Positions 44,989-53,220 of a stretch of 64,000 nt of DNA are shown here, piece by piece. The number at the start of each line of letters is the position of its first letter. Positions within the stretch are counted from its first letter, which is position 1. Location of the stretch: contig OZ253669.1 in NCBI GenBank assembly GCA_965263375.1, forward strand, positions 868,001 through 932,000, written 5' to 3'. The stretch is from JAJFFW01 sp965263375. GTDB taxonomy: Bacteria; Pseudomonadota; Alphaproteobacteria; Caulobacterales; Parvularculaceae. A program made the position numbers and the translations under genes. The notes under the pieces are model-generated. The model searched no databases. It was not told the origin of the DNA and saw only the letters and a list, made by a program, of their open reading frames with translations.

Positions 44989-46716
44989 CTAATCGTTGAG
45001 TCTATAGAGGGTTAAAGACAGCCAGTCTCCCTTTGAATAATTGAAGCCATCAATACGGATTGCTGGCGTTGGAGATATTCCAAGAACTTTGGCTTTAGCG
45101 ATAAAGGCGGGCTGCTCTTTTGTTTCGACAACAGCACAGGCCGTTGGGGTGGCCGCCAAATGCGCCGCTGCGGCGCCGCCATTTGTTAAAATAGTTTGGG
45201 TGCCGATCAGAAATACCGCAGAGGGCTCATAATATCCGGCAAGCGCAGGCGGCGGAGCTCCGTCGCGTAAGGGATGGCAATCAAGCTCATCCAGCGCCGC
45301 TGAGATATTTGGCGAAAGCTTTAATTGCTCAAGGGATGGCAATATGCCCTCAAGCAAGGTGAAAGCAAGGATGCCTGAGGTCGCCGCTGCTGTGACGCCG
45401 CCTCGAAAAGCATCCCCCTTCCAAAATAATAGGGTGGTTACGCAAGTCGATGCGAGCACTAAAGCCGCTAGGATAAGCCGTTCAGAGGTAAAGATGCCGA
45501 TCATTGAGAAATTTTCAAAAGAGACCGCCGCGTTCTCGCCAAATAATGAAGGCAACAGCATAATGGCGATGCTCGCCGCTAACCCGACAGAAAAATAAAC
45601 GCCAGCCCCAATGCGGCGTGTTAACAGTCGGCGACGAGTAGCGCCAAGGTGAGCCGCACGCGCCGCCAATATCGCTAAAGCAGGGTAAAGCGGCAGCGTA
45701 TAGTGGGGCAACTTAGTGGCGGTGACCTCAAAAATCAGCCAGCTTGGGACGATCCAGGCAAGCAAGAAAAATGACGGCCAAGCCCGCCGGGATGCGAGAG
45801 CGGTTGCAAGCCCCGGCGCGATGAGGGCTGCGGCTGGCCATAATAAAATCCACACCAAAGCTAAGTGATATCCAGGGGGACCTGAATGGCTTTCTTGCGC
45901 CGTGCCTACCTTGCCAAACATGTCCCCGCCTAATGCTTCAGTATAAAAGCGTCCCTCTGTCTCTATCCCGATCATGATTGCCCAAGGGGCGACTATGGCG
46001 ACCATAATTGCTAGGCCAAGGAAAGGACGTAACGCGGAAAACCATGGGGCTTGACGGTTACGGGCTAGTAGAGCAAGGCCCGTAAGGCCAGTCACCATCG
46101 GCGCGATAGGCCCTTTGAGCAGAACGCCGATGCCAAGCGCAGTCCAAAGTAACAGCGGCCATAACCAGCTCGCCGCGCGCCCTTCATAGGCGCGAGCGAT
46201 CACATGGATAAAAGCGGTTTGGGCTACGACGACACACGCAAGTAGCGCAGCGTCGGTTTTGGCGATTGTCGCCTCACCGGCAAGGCCAGGCGCCGCGGCC
46301 ATCAACAAGCCGCTTAAAAGGGCGGTGTTCGGACCATAAAGTCTAAGGGCGGCCAGAAAGGTAAAAGCACAAGCAAGAACGGCGCTTATTAAAGAGGGCA
46401 ATCGATAAGCCCAAATTTGTCGCGCCTCAGCGGAGGATGCTGCTTCCACCGTAACAGCTTGCAGCCAATATATGCCGACGGGCTTTTTATTGCGTTCTTG
46501 GTCTTGGAACCGGATATTGACGTAATCGCCTGTTTCCAACATTTGCGTCGTTGCTTGGGCGAAGCGCGCTTCGTCGCGGTCAAGCGGCGGCAACGCGCTT
46601 GTCCCGGCGCTGGCGACAGTGACCGAGAACAAAACAACAATAATAAAACGCAACAAGGTTGCGCGCGCAGCGTTCTTTGTGGGCTTGTGACCATCGCTGC
46701 TTATTGATGAAAGCAT
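44989..46716 (-). CDS. Glycosyltransferase family 39 membrane protein (ArnT-like)
   Basis: Polytopic protein of 575 residues. The first loop has LPPLDRDEARFAQATTQMLE with the catalytic Asp-Glu pair (RDEARF), then RFQDQERNKKPVGIYWLQ, closely resembling ArnT. A soluble C-terminal domain follows. ATG 46716 was chosen because AGGGG lies 7 nt upstream; ATGs at 46749 and 46731 are in frame but overlap or precede that site. It is divergent from a GT2 gene of the polyprenyl-phosphate transferase kind at 46870, whose product could supply the lipid-linked sugar. Confidence 0.9.
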   Translation of the reverse strand: MLSSISSDGHKPTKNAARATLLRFIIVVLFSVTVASAGTSALPPLDRDEARFAQATTQMLETGDYVNIRFQDQERNKKPVGIYWLQAVTVEAASSAEARQIWAYRLPSLISAVLACAFTFLAALRLYGPNTALLSGLLMAAAPGLAGEATIAKTDAALLACVVVAQTAFIHVIARAYEGRAASWLWPLLLWTALGIGVLLKGPIAPMVTGLTGLALLARNRQAPWFSALRPFLGLAIMVAIVAPWAIMIGIETEGRFYTEALGGDMFGKVGTAQESHSGPPGYHLALVWILLWPAAALIAPGLATALASRRAWPSFFLLAWIVPSWLIFEVTATKLPHYTLPLYPALAILAARAAHLGATRRRLLTRRIGAGVYFSVGLAASIAIMLLPSLFGENAAVSFENFSMIGIFTSERLILAALVLASTCVTTLLFWKGDAFRGGVTAAATSGILAFTLLEGILPSLEQLKLSPNISAALDELDCHPLRDGAPPPALAGYYEPSAVFLIGTQTILTNGGAAAAHLAATPTACAVVETKEQPAFIAKAKVLGISPTPAIRIDGFNYSKGDWLSLTLYRLND

Positions 46717-46836
46717 TTTTGAACCCCTCATGGTCTTTGTAACGCGCATTCTCGCAGAAGTCTTGTTTTTCGCAGGGTTCTTTTTTTGCTGAGGGCGTAT
46801 TTGGCTGCTTGTATTTATTCACAATTTTGTCGACAA

Positions 46837-46869
46837 CCGCTTCAGGAAAATACCTGAAGGCGGCTTTTT
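46837..46869 (+). promoter_or_regulatory. Hairpin with T-run sequestering the GT2 ribosome binding site
   Basis: CCGCTTCAGG pairs with CCTGAAGGCGG (one bulged G) around AAAATA, followed by CTTTTT that abuts the ATG at 46870. The only ribosome binding site, GAAGG, lies in the 3' arm. The element looks like an intrinsic terminator placed in the 5' leader, so it may act as an attenuator or a translational switch. Confidence 0.55.
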
Positions 46870-47712
46870 ATGGCGGATGCTCAATCGACAGTAGTGCCTG
46901 CGGACAGCCAGGGCGGCGCAGCGCCGCTGTTTGGGCTCTCTTTTAAGGGGGGGACGAGTGATCAAGCTGCATTAAAAGAGGCGCCGCCCCCGCCAGTGTT
47001 AAGCGTCGTTGTTCCTATGCACAATGAAGAAGGGGCGGCGGCGGCGCTCACGGCTGAGATCGCATCTGTTTTCGGTGACAAGCTGATCGAAATTATTGCA
47101 GTGGATGATTGTTCCAGTGATGCGACATTAACCGTGTTGAAAGCGCAAAAAGCTGAACTTCCTAGTTTACGGGTTTTCCACCACAAAAATAATGCTGGCC
47201 AAAGCAGGGCTGTGCGCACAGGGATTTTAGCCGCGCGCGGAGCGGTAATTGCGACATTAGATGGTGATGGTCAAAACGATCCCGCTGATATATTCCCGCT
47301 TTGGCAGGCTTTGATCCGTGATGACGCTGCGCCAGAATTGGCGATGGTCGCCGGCGAACGCCGTAAACGCCAGGATAGCACGGCCAAGAAATGGGCCTCG
47401 CGCATTGCAAACGGGTTTCGCGCCCGTGCTTTAAACGATGGTTCCGCTGATACGGGATGTGGTCTTAAAGTTTTTTATCGCGATGCGTTCTTGAGGTTGC
47501 CTTATTTCGACCATATCCACCGTTATCTACCTGCTCTAATGACCCGTGAGGGGTTTAAGGTTGAATTTATGGGCGTTGGCCATCGCCCAAGGCGACATGG
47601 GCGGTCAAATTACACCAATATAGGGCGCCTCGCGGTTGCCTTTCGCGATGTTTTGGGGGTGATGTGGCTTAATGATCGCGCACGCAAACCAAATGATATC
47701 TTCGAGCTTTAG
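46870..47712 (+). CDS. Glycosyltransferase family 2, polyprenyl-phosphate (DPM1-like)
   Basis: GT2 enzyme of 280 residues. After a 43-residue low-complexity N-terminus come VLSVVVPMHNEEGAA, IIAVDDCSSDATL, NNAGQSRAVRTGI and ATLDGDGQNDPADI (the DXD-like site). The GHRPRRHGRSNYTNIGRL segment near the C-terminus is typical of dolichol/undecaprenyl-phosphate glycosyltransferases; no membrane helices follow. It is divergent from the two GT39 genes, whose enzymes need such a lipid-phosphate sugar donor. Its ribosome binding site is inside a hairpin. Confidence 0.9.
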   Translation: MADAQSTVVPADSQGGAAPLFGLSFKGGTSDQAALKEAPPPPVLSVVVPMHNEEGAAAALTAEIASVFGDKLIEIIAVDDCSSDATLTVLKAQKAELPSLRVFHHKNNAGQSRAVRTGILAARGAVIATLDGDGQNDPADIFPLWQALIRDDAAPELAMVAGERRKRQDSTAKKWASRIANGFRARALNDGSADTGCGLKVFYRDAFLRLPYFDHIHRYLPALMTREGFKVEFMGVGHRPRRHGRSNYTNIGRLAVAFRDVLGVMWLNDRARKPNDIFEL

Positions 47713-47814
47713 CTCTTTGCCAGATATGATAAGATGGTTATAGGGCTTCGAATAGTGTTAGGGGCGTAGCGGTCAAATGTCTTCATGGGGTTTTTAGATA
47801 TGACACACCTCACA

Positions 47815-47884
47815 GTCGGCAGGCGATTTTGGTTTTACAGTTTTAGGGGCGCCTGATATCTGCAATCGGCGGTGACTGGCCGAC
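47815..47884 (+). repeat. Nested inverted repeats before the four-helix membrane protein
   Basis: GTCGGC (47815-47820) pairs with GCCGAC (47879-47884) and encloses AGGCG (47821-47825) / CGCCT (47850-47854). The structure ends 27 nt before the start codon. Significance unknown. Confidence 0.35.
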
Positions 47885-47911
47885 AGGAATTGGTGAAAGG
47901 GATAACCAACC

Positions 47912-48334
47912 ATGCTGCAAATGTTTCCATTGCTGACTATTAGTTTCATCGTTTACACGGTCTTGACCTTTACCGGGGTTGGCGGCGTTGGCGAAATTCC
48001 TTGGTATCAAGTTCTTGTCGTTGAGCTGAAAATGTATTCTGGCGATGTATGGCGCGTAACCTGGGGCGACGCCTTCCTTGTCGTAAGCACAGGGCTTTTA
48101 TTTGTTGAGCTCATAAGGGCGACGCGCACCGAAACTTCTTCCATTATTAATCACGGCTTGTCTTTCTTGTTGTTCATCGTTGTTCTTTTGATGTTCATCT
48201 TGGCGCCTGGCTACGGTAATTCTGTATTCTTTATCTTCCTTTGCATGACGTTCTTGGACCCGATGGCTGGGTTTGTGGTCACAACGGTGACCGCGAGACG
48301 GGACTTTGCCGTAACTGAAGGCGTTGGCCGCTAA
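47912..48334 (+). CDS. Small membrane protein with four helices
   Basis: Protein of 140 residues with hydrophobic segments at about 5-25, 52-65, 80-100 and 103-125. The second soluble part is TRTETSSIINHG. It resembles conserved alphaproteobacterial inner-membrane proteins of unknown function. AAAGG lies upstream of ATG 47912. A terminator-like hairpin follows. Confidence 0.8.
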   Translation: MLQMFPLLTISFIVYTVLTFTGVGGVGEIPWYQVLVVELKMYSGDVWRVTWGDAFLVVSTGLLFVELIRATRTETSSIINHGLSFLLFIVVLLMFILAPGYGNSVFFIFLCMTFLDPMAGFVVTTVTARRDFAVTEGVGR

Positions 48335-48359
48335 GAATTTAGGAAAAGATTGGATTACA

Positions 48360-48390
48360 AAAGCGCGTCGGCTTAGAGCTGGCGCGCTTT
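48360..48390 (+). terminator. Terminator-like hairpin after the membrane protein gene
   Basis: AAAGCGCG pairs with CGCGCTTT around a 15-nt loop and is followed by a T-rich but interrupted tract. Plausible terminator for the 47912 gene. Confidence 0.5.
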
Positions 48391-48420
48391 GTTGTTATTC
48401 ATTGTTATTATTCATTCAAA

Positions 48421-48443
48421 GACCTCCACCTTTGGGGGAGGTC
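48421..48443 (-). terminator. Hairpin downstream of the small Ala/Lys-rich gene
   Basis: GACCTCC pairs with GGAGGTC with a 9-nt loop. On the minus strand TTT follows the stem, so it could end the 48490-48813 gene; the T-run is short. Confidence 0.4.
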
Positions 48444-48489
48444 ATGACTTTGGTGCTATTGGGTAAAAGCCGAAAAACTTACGCCTAAA

Positions 48490-48813
48490 TTAAGCGACTA
48501 GATCCATTGCCTTAGGTGCGAACGCTGCATGAATGTCGCGCGTTTGGCCGTATGCAGCGCTAGCGAGGGCGAAGTCAGTGTTTGTCATTGCTGTTTGAAC
48601 AGGCGCTGGCGCTGAAAACGACGGTGCAGCAACTGCGCGTGTTTTCTTGTCTTTACGCTCTGTTTTAGCAGCGCTTTCCGGCTTGCGGACAGCTTTTAGA
48701 GTGATGGTTGGACCGCCATTTTTTTGCGTCGCGCTTTTCGTTTGTCCGCCCGTTGAAGGAGCGATGACCCGAAGTGAAGGGCGTGGAGTGTTTATGGCAG
48801 CGTTTAATTTCAT
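48490..48813 (-). CDS. Hypothetical Ala/Lys/Thr-rich protein
   Basis: Frame of 107 codons. The product is basic and low-complexity (KAVRKPESAAKTERKDKKTR), followed by an Ala-rich C-terminus ending APKAMDLVA. There is no signal peptide or membrane segment. I do not recognise it. It fills an otherwise empty interval and ends before a hairpin, but no ribosome binding site is visible. Confidence 0.45.
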   Translation of the reverse strand: MKLNAAINTPRPSLRVIAPSTGGQTKSATQKNGGPTITLKAVRKPESAAKTERKDKKTRAVAAPSFSAPAPVQTAMTNTDFALASAAYGQTRDIHAAFAPKAMDLVA

Positions 48814-49033
48814 GAAATGCTATGTAGCAAAACACTTGCCAGTTTTTAAAAAACCTTTGTTTTCTAGAGGGTTACGAGAAGAGAAGGTTTTTAAGAGACA
48901 CTTTAGGGCGTGAAATAGCGCCCTTAGCAGGCAAGTGAGTGGTCCTCATTATCTCAAAGTCTGTCAATTTTTATTTGTTTTAACTTTATTTACGGCTCTT
49001 GGATAAAACAGAGGTGCAAATAAGGGTATTGAG

Positions 49034-50797
49034 ATGGCTGAAGGCGCTAGTGCGTTCTTAAAAGAAAAGAACACTGATCAGGTAAGGGTCGCATATGATG
49101 TTGCAGACGCTAATACGAGCGTGCGTCAAAGCGATGGCCAGAACCCAATTCAAGTGATGATTGAGTATGATCCACAGCAAAACTTATTGCATTGGTCTCA
49201 TCTTGAAACTGCCAGACGCCTTTTAAACAATGATGACCTTGAAGCTTCCATGTCTTTGGACGCTTATGAAGCGCATATTGTAACATCGGCTGGCGACGAG
49301 CGCCGAGGCGTACTTGTTGGCGGTAGCGACAGTTATGTCAGCGAATATCAGCTTCGTGGCGCGGATGGGGAAACCTGTTGGGTTGAAGAACGGGCCGGTT
49401 GGATTGGAGCAGGCGATCATCGCCGCCTGATCGGGGTTATCCGTTCGATTGAAGAGCAAAAGCAGCGCGAGGCGCGTCTTTCATGGCTCGCTGAAAATGA
49501 TGAGCTGACCGGGCTCTTAAACCGAGCGCATTTGCGAAGCCTTATTGAACAATGGTTTAGTTGTCAGGGCGCCAATGGCGCGCGCGGCGCATACATCCTC
49601 GCAGGGATTGATGATCTTGGGGCGATAAATTCTGGCTTTGGCTTTGAAGTGGCTGACGAAGTCATTGTCGCTATTTCAGAACGTTTGAAAGCGGTTTTGC
49701 GCAAAGAAGACCTTATCGGCCGGGTTGCCGGAACAAAGTTCGGCATTCTTGTCGCACAGACCGATGATGAGGGCATTCGTCATACTTGCAACAAATTGCT
49801 GAATGTGGTGCGTGAAAGCGTTATTCATACAAAATGCGGCAGTGTTGCCGCGTCCATCAGCCTTGGCGCCGTGAACTTGCCGGAAGGCGCTGATAGTTGG
49901 CAAGCCGCAATGCCGCGCGCTGAAGCCGCGCTTGATCAGGCCCGACGCCTTGGACATTCAAGTTGGTCGCTCTTCAGCGAGGAAACAGAACAAGTCAGCA
50001 CACGCCGCCGTAACACGCATATGTCGGATGTGATTTTAACCGCGCTTAATGAGCGCCGCATTCGTTTGGCGTTTCAGCCGATTGTTTCTGATTTAACGGA
50101 AGCGCCTAATAAATATGAGTGCTTGATTCGGATGCGCGATGAAAATGGCGAAGAAGTGCCAGCGCCAGATTTTATTCCAATTGCAGAACGCCTTGGGCTT
50201 GTCCATTTATTGGACAGACGGGTTTTGGAGCTTGCCACGAACACATTAGCCGTTTGCCCGAATGTCCATTTAAATGTTAATGTTTCTATGGAGACGGTTA
50301 AGGATGCGGTTTGGGCGGAAGGTTATCTTGCGCATATGCGCTCATTGCCGGAACTTTCTAAACGGATTACTGTGGAGTTGACCGAAACGCAAGTTGTTGA
50401 CGCGATTGATGCGTCGATTGAATTTGTCTCGGAGATTAAACAGCTTGGCGCATCCTTCGCGATTGATGATTTCGGTGCGGGCTATACGTCATTTCGAAAT
50501 CTAAAAGCCCTTGATATTGATATTTTGAAAATTGATGGATCCTTTGTCACTGGGGTCGCTGCATCACGAGAAAATCAACTCTTTGTACGGACACTTTTAG
50601 ATCTTGCCCGTAATTTTGGCATGCAGACCGTTGCGGAGTGGGTTGATAATGAAGCTGACGCAGTTTTATTAAAAGGCCTTGGTGTAGACTTCTTGCAAGG
50701 TTTTTTGATTGGAAAACCTGAGATAAGCCCTTCATGGCTTCCAGATGGCGCGCCTAATGATGAGCCGCCAAAGCCTGTTCGCGACTTTAGCGTTTAA
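49034..50797 (+). CDS. PAS-GGDEF-EAL protein with degenerate GGDEF motif
   Basis: Cytoplasmic cyclic-di-GMP protein of 587 residues. A PAS-like domain (about 25-145) is followed by a GGDEF domain (about 150-310) in which the signature is AGTKF, so diguanylate cyclase activity is unlikely. The EAL domain (about 335-575) has ECLIR in place of EALLR but keeps the Glu, plus the NVNVSMETV Asn, ELTET, DDFGAGYTSF and LKIDGSFV residues needed for metal binding. It is therefore probably a phosphodiesterase, or a sensor in which GGDEF acts as a regulatory GTP site. Confidence 0.92.
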   Translation: MAEGASAFLKEKNTDQVRVAYDVADANTSVRQSDGQNPIQVMIEYDPQQNLLHWSHLETARRLLNNDDLEASMSLDAYEAHIVTSAGDERRGVLVGGSDSYVSEYQLRGADGETCWVEERAGWIGAGDHRRLIGVIRSIEEQKQREARLSWLAENDELTGLLNRAHLRSLIEQWFSCQGANGARGAYILAGIDDLGAINSGFGFEVADEVIVAISERLKAVLRKEDLIGRVAGTKFGILVAQTDDEGIRHTCNKLLNVVRESVIHTKCGSVAASISLGAVNLPEGADSWQAAMPRAEAALDQARRLGHSSWSLFSEETEQVSTRRRNTHMSDVILTALNERRIRLAFQPIVSDLTEAPNKYECLIRMRDENGEEVPAPDFIPIAERLGLVHLLDRRVLELATNTLAVCPNVHLNVNVSMETVKDAVWAEGYLAHMRSLPELSKRITVELTETQVVDAIDASIEFVSEIKQLGASFAIDDFGAGYTSFRNLKALDIDILKIDGSFVTGVAASRENQLFVRTLLDLARNFGMQTVAEWVDNEADAVLLKGLGVDFLQGFLIGKPEISPSWLPDGAPNDEPPKPVRDFSV

Positions 50798-50919
50798 GCG
50801 ATCAAGCGGTTTTGCTATTTCTAAATTTTCACCCTTTGACGGATGAAGGGCCAATTTCACAGCATTTCGCCAACTCTGGGTGACGTGTTTTGACGTCCTC
50901 TTGGTAAGCATAGAAAAAA

Positions 50920-50946
50920 GTGACAGCCCTGTTAGAGGGCTGTCAC
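50920..50946 (-). terminator. Terminator of phaR
   Basis: GTGACAGCCCT and AGGGCTGTCAC form a perfect 11-bp stem with a 5-nt loop. On the minus strand it is followed by TTTTTT, 64 nt after the phaR stop. Confidence 0.9.
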
Positions 50947-51009
50947 GTATCTAATTGAAGTCGCTTGTTTTTCTTTATTGGCTTTAGCTGAAATAAAGCC
51001 ATGTTCTGA

Positions 51010-51660
51010 CTATTTAGAGTCTTCTTTCTCAAACGCGTCTAATTTTGCCTGTAAGGCTTCGACTTGCGCTTTTAAGACATTAATTTCTTCTTCTGCCTCG
51101 GTGTTAGCCCGCGCCGGTTGTTCAGCGCTTTCATGGTTTTCGTTGTGAGGCGCTGGTTTGTAAAATCCGCTCATGGGGTTGGTCATAGGGCTGAAGAATT
51201 TCATTGCCTGTTCAAACATCGCCATGTTTTGGCGCACTGTCTCTTCGAATATAGTATATCCTGGGGTGCCGCCAAAAGCGTTGCGCATATTTTCGCGCAT
51301 TTTTTCTTGATTGGCAGAAAATGCATTCATGCTCATCTCAAGATAAGAGGGCACAAATGATTGCATATTGTCGCCATAGAATTTGATAAGCTGGCGTAGG
51401 AAGGTAATAGGCAAGAGGTTTTGGCCCTTATTTTCTTCATCGAAAATAATCTGGGTTAAAACCGCGTGTGTAATATCTTCACCGCTCTTAGCGTCATAAA
51501 CGACAAACTCTTGGCCGTTTTTCACCATTTCAGACAGGTAATCGAGGGTCACATAAGTGCTTGTCGCAGTGTTGTAGAGACGGCGATTTGCATATTTCTT
51601 GATGACGATTGGTTCGTTCTCGCCATCACCCTTTTTTTTGGTCTTTGTTTCATGAAGCAT
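51010..51660 (-). CDS. phaR: Polyhydroxyalkanoate synthesis repressor
   Basis: PhaR of 216 residues. The N-terminal DNA-binding domain is characteristic: IKKYANRRLYNTATSTYVTL (about 20-40), followed by the PHB_acc repeat region FDEENKGQNLLPITFLRQLI. The C-terminus holds a coiled coil (EINVLKAQVEALQAKLDAFE). It represses polyhydroxybutyrate genes and senses the polymer. GGGAG precedes the ATG. It is divergent from phaA-phaB, with 328 bases of shared control region. Confidence 0.95.
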   Translation of the reverse strand: MLHETKTKKKGDGENEPIVIKKYANRRLYNTATSTYVTLDYLSEMVKNGQEFVVYDAKSGEDITHAVLTQIIFDEENKGQNLLPITFLRQLIKFYGDNMQSFVPSYLEMSMNAFSANQEKMRENMRNAFGGTPGYTIFEETVRQNMAMFEQAMKFFSPMTNPMSGFYKPAPHNENHESAEQPARANTEAEEEINVLKAQVEALQAKLDAFEKEDSK

Positions 51661-51988
51661 TGCGTATTCTCCCGATAATCCGCCTTGTTTTATCTTGTGC
51701 GCCCAAAGAACCTTTTTTCTATTTTTGGCGGTTCTCCGCAGGCACAGGCGGTATGTTATGCTCTTGCTCTATTCTTCTATATCATACATTTTTGCGCTGC
51801 GGTAAAATGATGTCATAGATTTGCGATATTGCGGTGATTTGCGATATTTCGGTTTATTTTCTATGAAACGCCCATGATACGCCGTTTCATGGGAAATGTT
51901 TTAATATCGCGGCGCAACAAATAATCGTATAGGTTGTTTATGCTTAGATAAAATCAAGCATGGGGCCGTAACACAATCAGGAGATGTC
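51661..51988. promoter_or_regulatory. phaR-phaA control region with tandem repeats
   Basis: Divergent intergenic region of 328 bases. Two direct 18-bp repeats, GATTTGCGATATTGCGGT and GATTTGCGATATTTCGGT (one mismatch), lie end to end at 51818-51853. ATGAAACG-N12-CGTTTCAT lies at 51863-51890. A TTGCGCTGCGG element at 51792-51802 resembles part of the repeat. PhaR or another regulator may bind here. Confidence 0.6.
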
Positions 51989-53167
51989 ATGGGTGAAGTT
52001 GTTATCGCGTCTGCGGCGCGCACAGCGATCGGTTCGTTTGGCGGGTCGTTGGCGAGTGTTCCAGCGGCAAAGCTCGGTGAGGCGGTGATTTCCGCCGCAT
52101 TAGGGCGCGCTGGCTTAGACCCTAGTGATGTCGATGAAGTTGTGATGGGGCACGTGTTGCAGACGTCGCAAGGGCAAAATACCGCTCGCCAGGCCAGCGT
52201 TAATGCTGGTGTGCCAAAGGAAAAACCCGCGATGACGATTAACCAAGTCTGTGGGTCGGGCTTACGTGCTGTGGCGTTGGCGGCTCAATCTGTGCGTCTT
52301 GGGGATACGAATATTGTTGTCGCTGGCGGCCAAGAAAATATGTCTTTAGCGCCTCATGCGGCGCATTTGCGCGATGGCGTAAAAATGGGCCCGCTTTCTT
52401 ATGAAGATACGATGATCAAAGACGGTCTGTGGGATGCGTTTAATGATTATCACATGGGACAGACGGCGGAGAATTTAGCGGAGAAATATCAAATCAGCCG
52501 AGAGGCGCAGGATGCTTTTGCTGTTGCTAGTCAAAACAAAGCGGAGGCGGCGCAAAAGGCTGGTAAGTTTAAAGATGAAATTACGCCCGTGACGATTAAA
52601 ACCCGCAAGGCGGAAATCGTTTTTGAAGAAGATGAGTATATTCGGGTTGGGGCGACAATTGATGGGGTTAGCGGTCTTCGACCTGCTTTCAAACGCGATG
52701 GGGGCACTGTTACCGCGGCGAATGCTTCAGGAATAAATGATGGTGCAGCTGCGCTAGTTGTTATGAGCGCCGAAGAAGCTGAAAAGCGCGGCGTTAATGT
52801 GTTGGCCCGCATTGCATCCAGCGCCCATGCCGGTGTTGATCCCTCGATTATGGGTATTGGTCCCGTTCCCGCATCTCGGATGGCGCTACAAAAGGCTGGA
52901 TGGTCTTTGGATGATGTTGACCTTATTGAAGCGAATGAGGCTTTTGCCGCTCAAGCTTTAAGTGTTGGAAAAGAACTTGGTTGGGATGCGGAGAAAGTCA
53001 ATGTCAATGGCGGCGCGATCGCGCTTGGACATCCAATTGGCGCATCAGGCGCGCGCGTTTTGACCACGCTATTGTTTGAACTACAGCGTGCGAACCTTTC
53101 AAAAGGCCTTGCGACTTTATGTATAGGCGGCGGTATGGGGGTCGCCATGTGCGTAGAGCGTGTGTAA
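51989..53167 (+). CDS. phaA: Acetyl-CoA acetyltransferase
   Basis: Biosynthetic thiolase of 392 residues that joins two acetyl-CoA into acetoacetyl-CoA for polyhydroxybutyrate. Catalytic residues are at the positions found in well-studied biosynthetic thiolases: Cys88 (NQVCGSG), His348 (GHPIGASG) and Cys378 (CIGGGMG). AGGAG precedes ATG 51989. phaB follows after 53 nt and phaR is divergent, which supports the assignment over a degradative thiolase. Confidence 0.97.
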   Translation: MGEVVIASAARTAIGSFGGSLASVPAAKLGEAVISAALGRAGLDPSDVDEVVMGHVLQTSQGQNTARQASVNAGVPKEKPAMTINQVCGSGLRAVALAAQSVRLGDTNIVVAGGQENMSLAPHAAHLRDGVKMGPLSYEDTMIKDGLWDAFNDYHMGQTAENLAEKYQISREAQDAFAVASQNKAEAAQKAGKFKDEITPVTIKTRKAEIVFEEDEYIRVGATIDGVSGLRPAFKRDGGTVTAANASGINDGAAALVVMSAEEAEKRGVNVLARIASSAHAGVDPSIMGIGPVPASRMALQKAGWSLDDVDLIEANEAFAAQALSVGKELGWDAEKVNVNGGAIALGHPIGASGARVLTTLLFELQRANLSKGLATLCIGGGMGVAMCVERV

Positions 53168-53220
53168 TCTAAAACCATAGCTTCACCTTAGGTTTCGCAC
53201 ACAGTAAGGACGCAAAGCAC

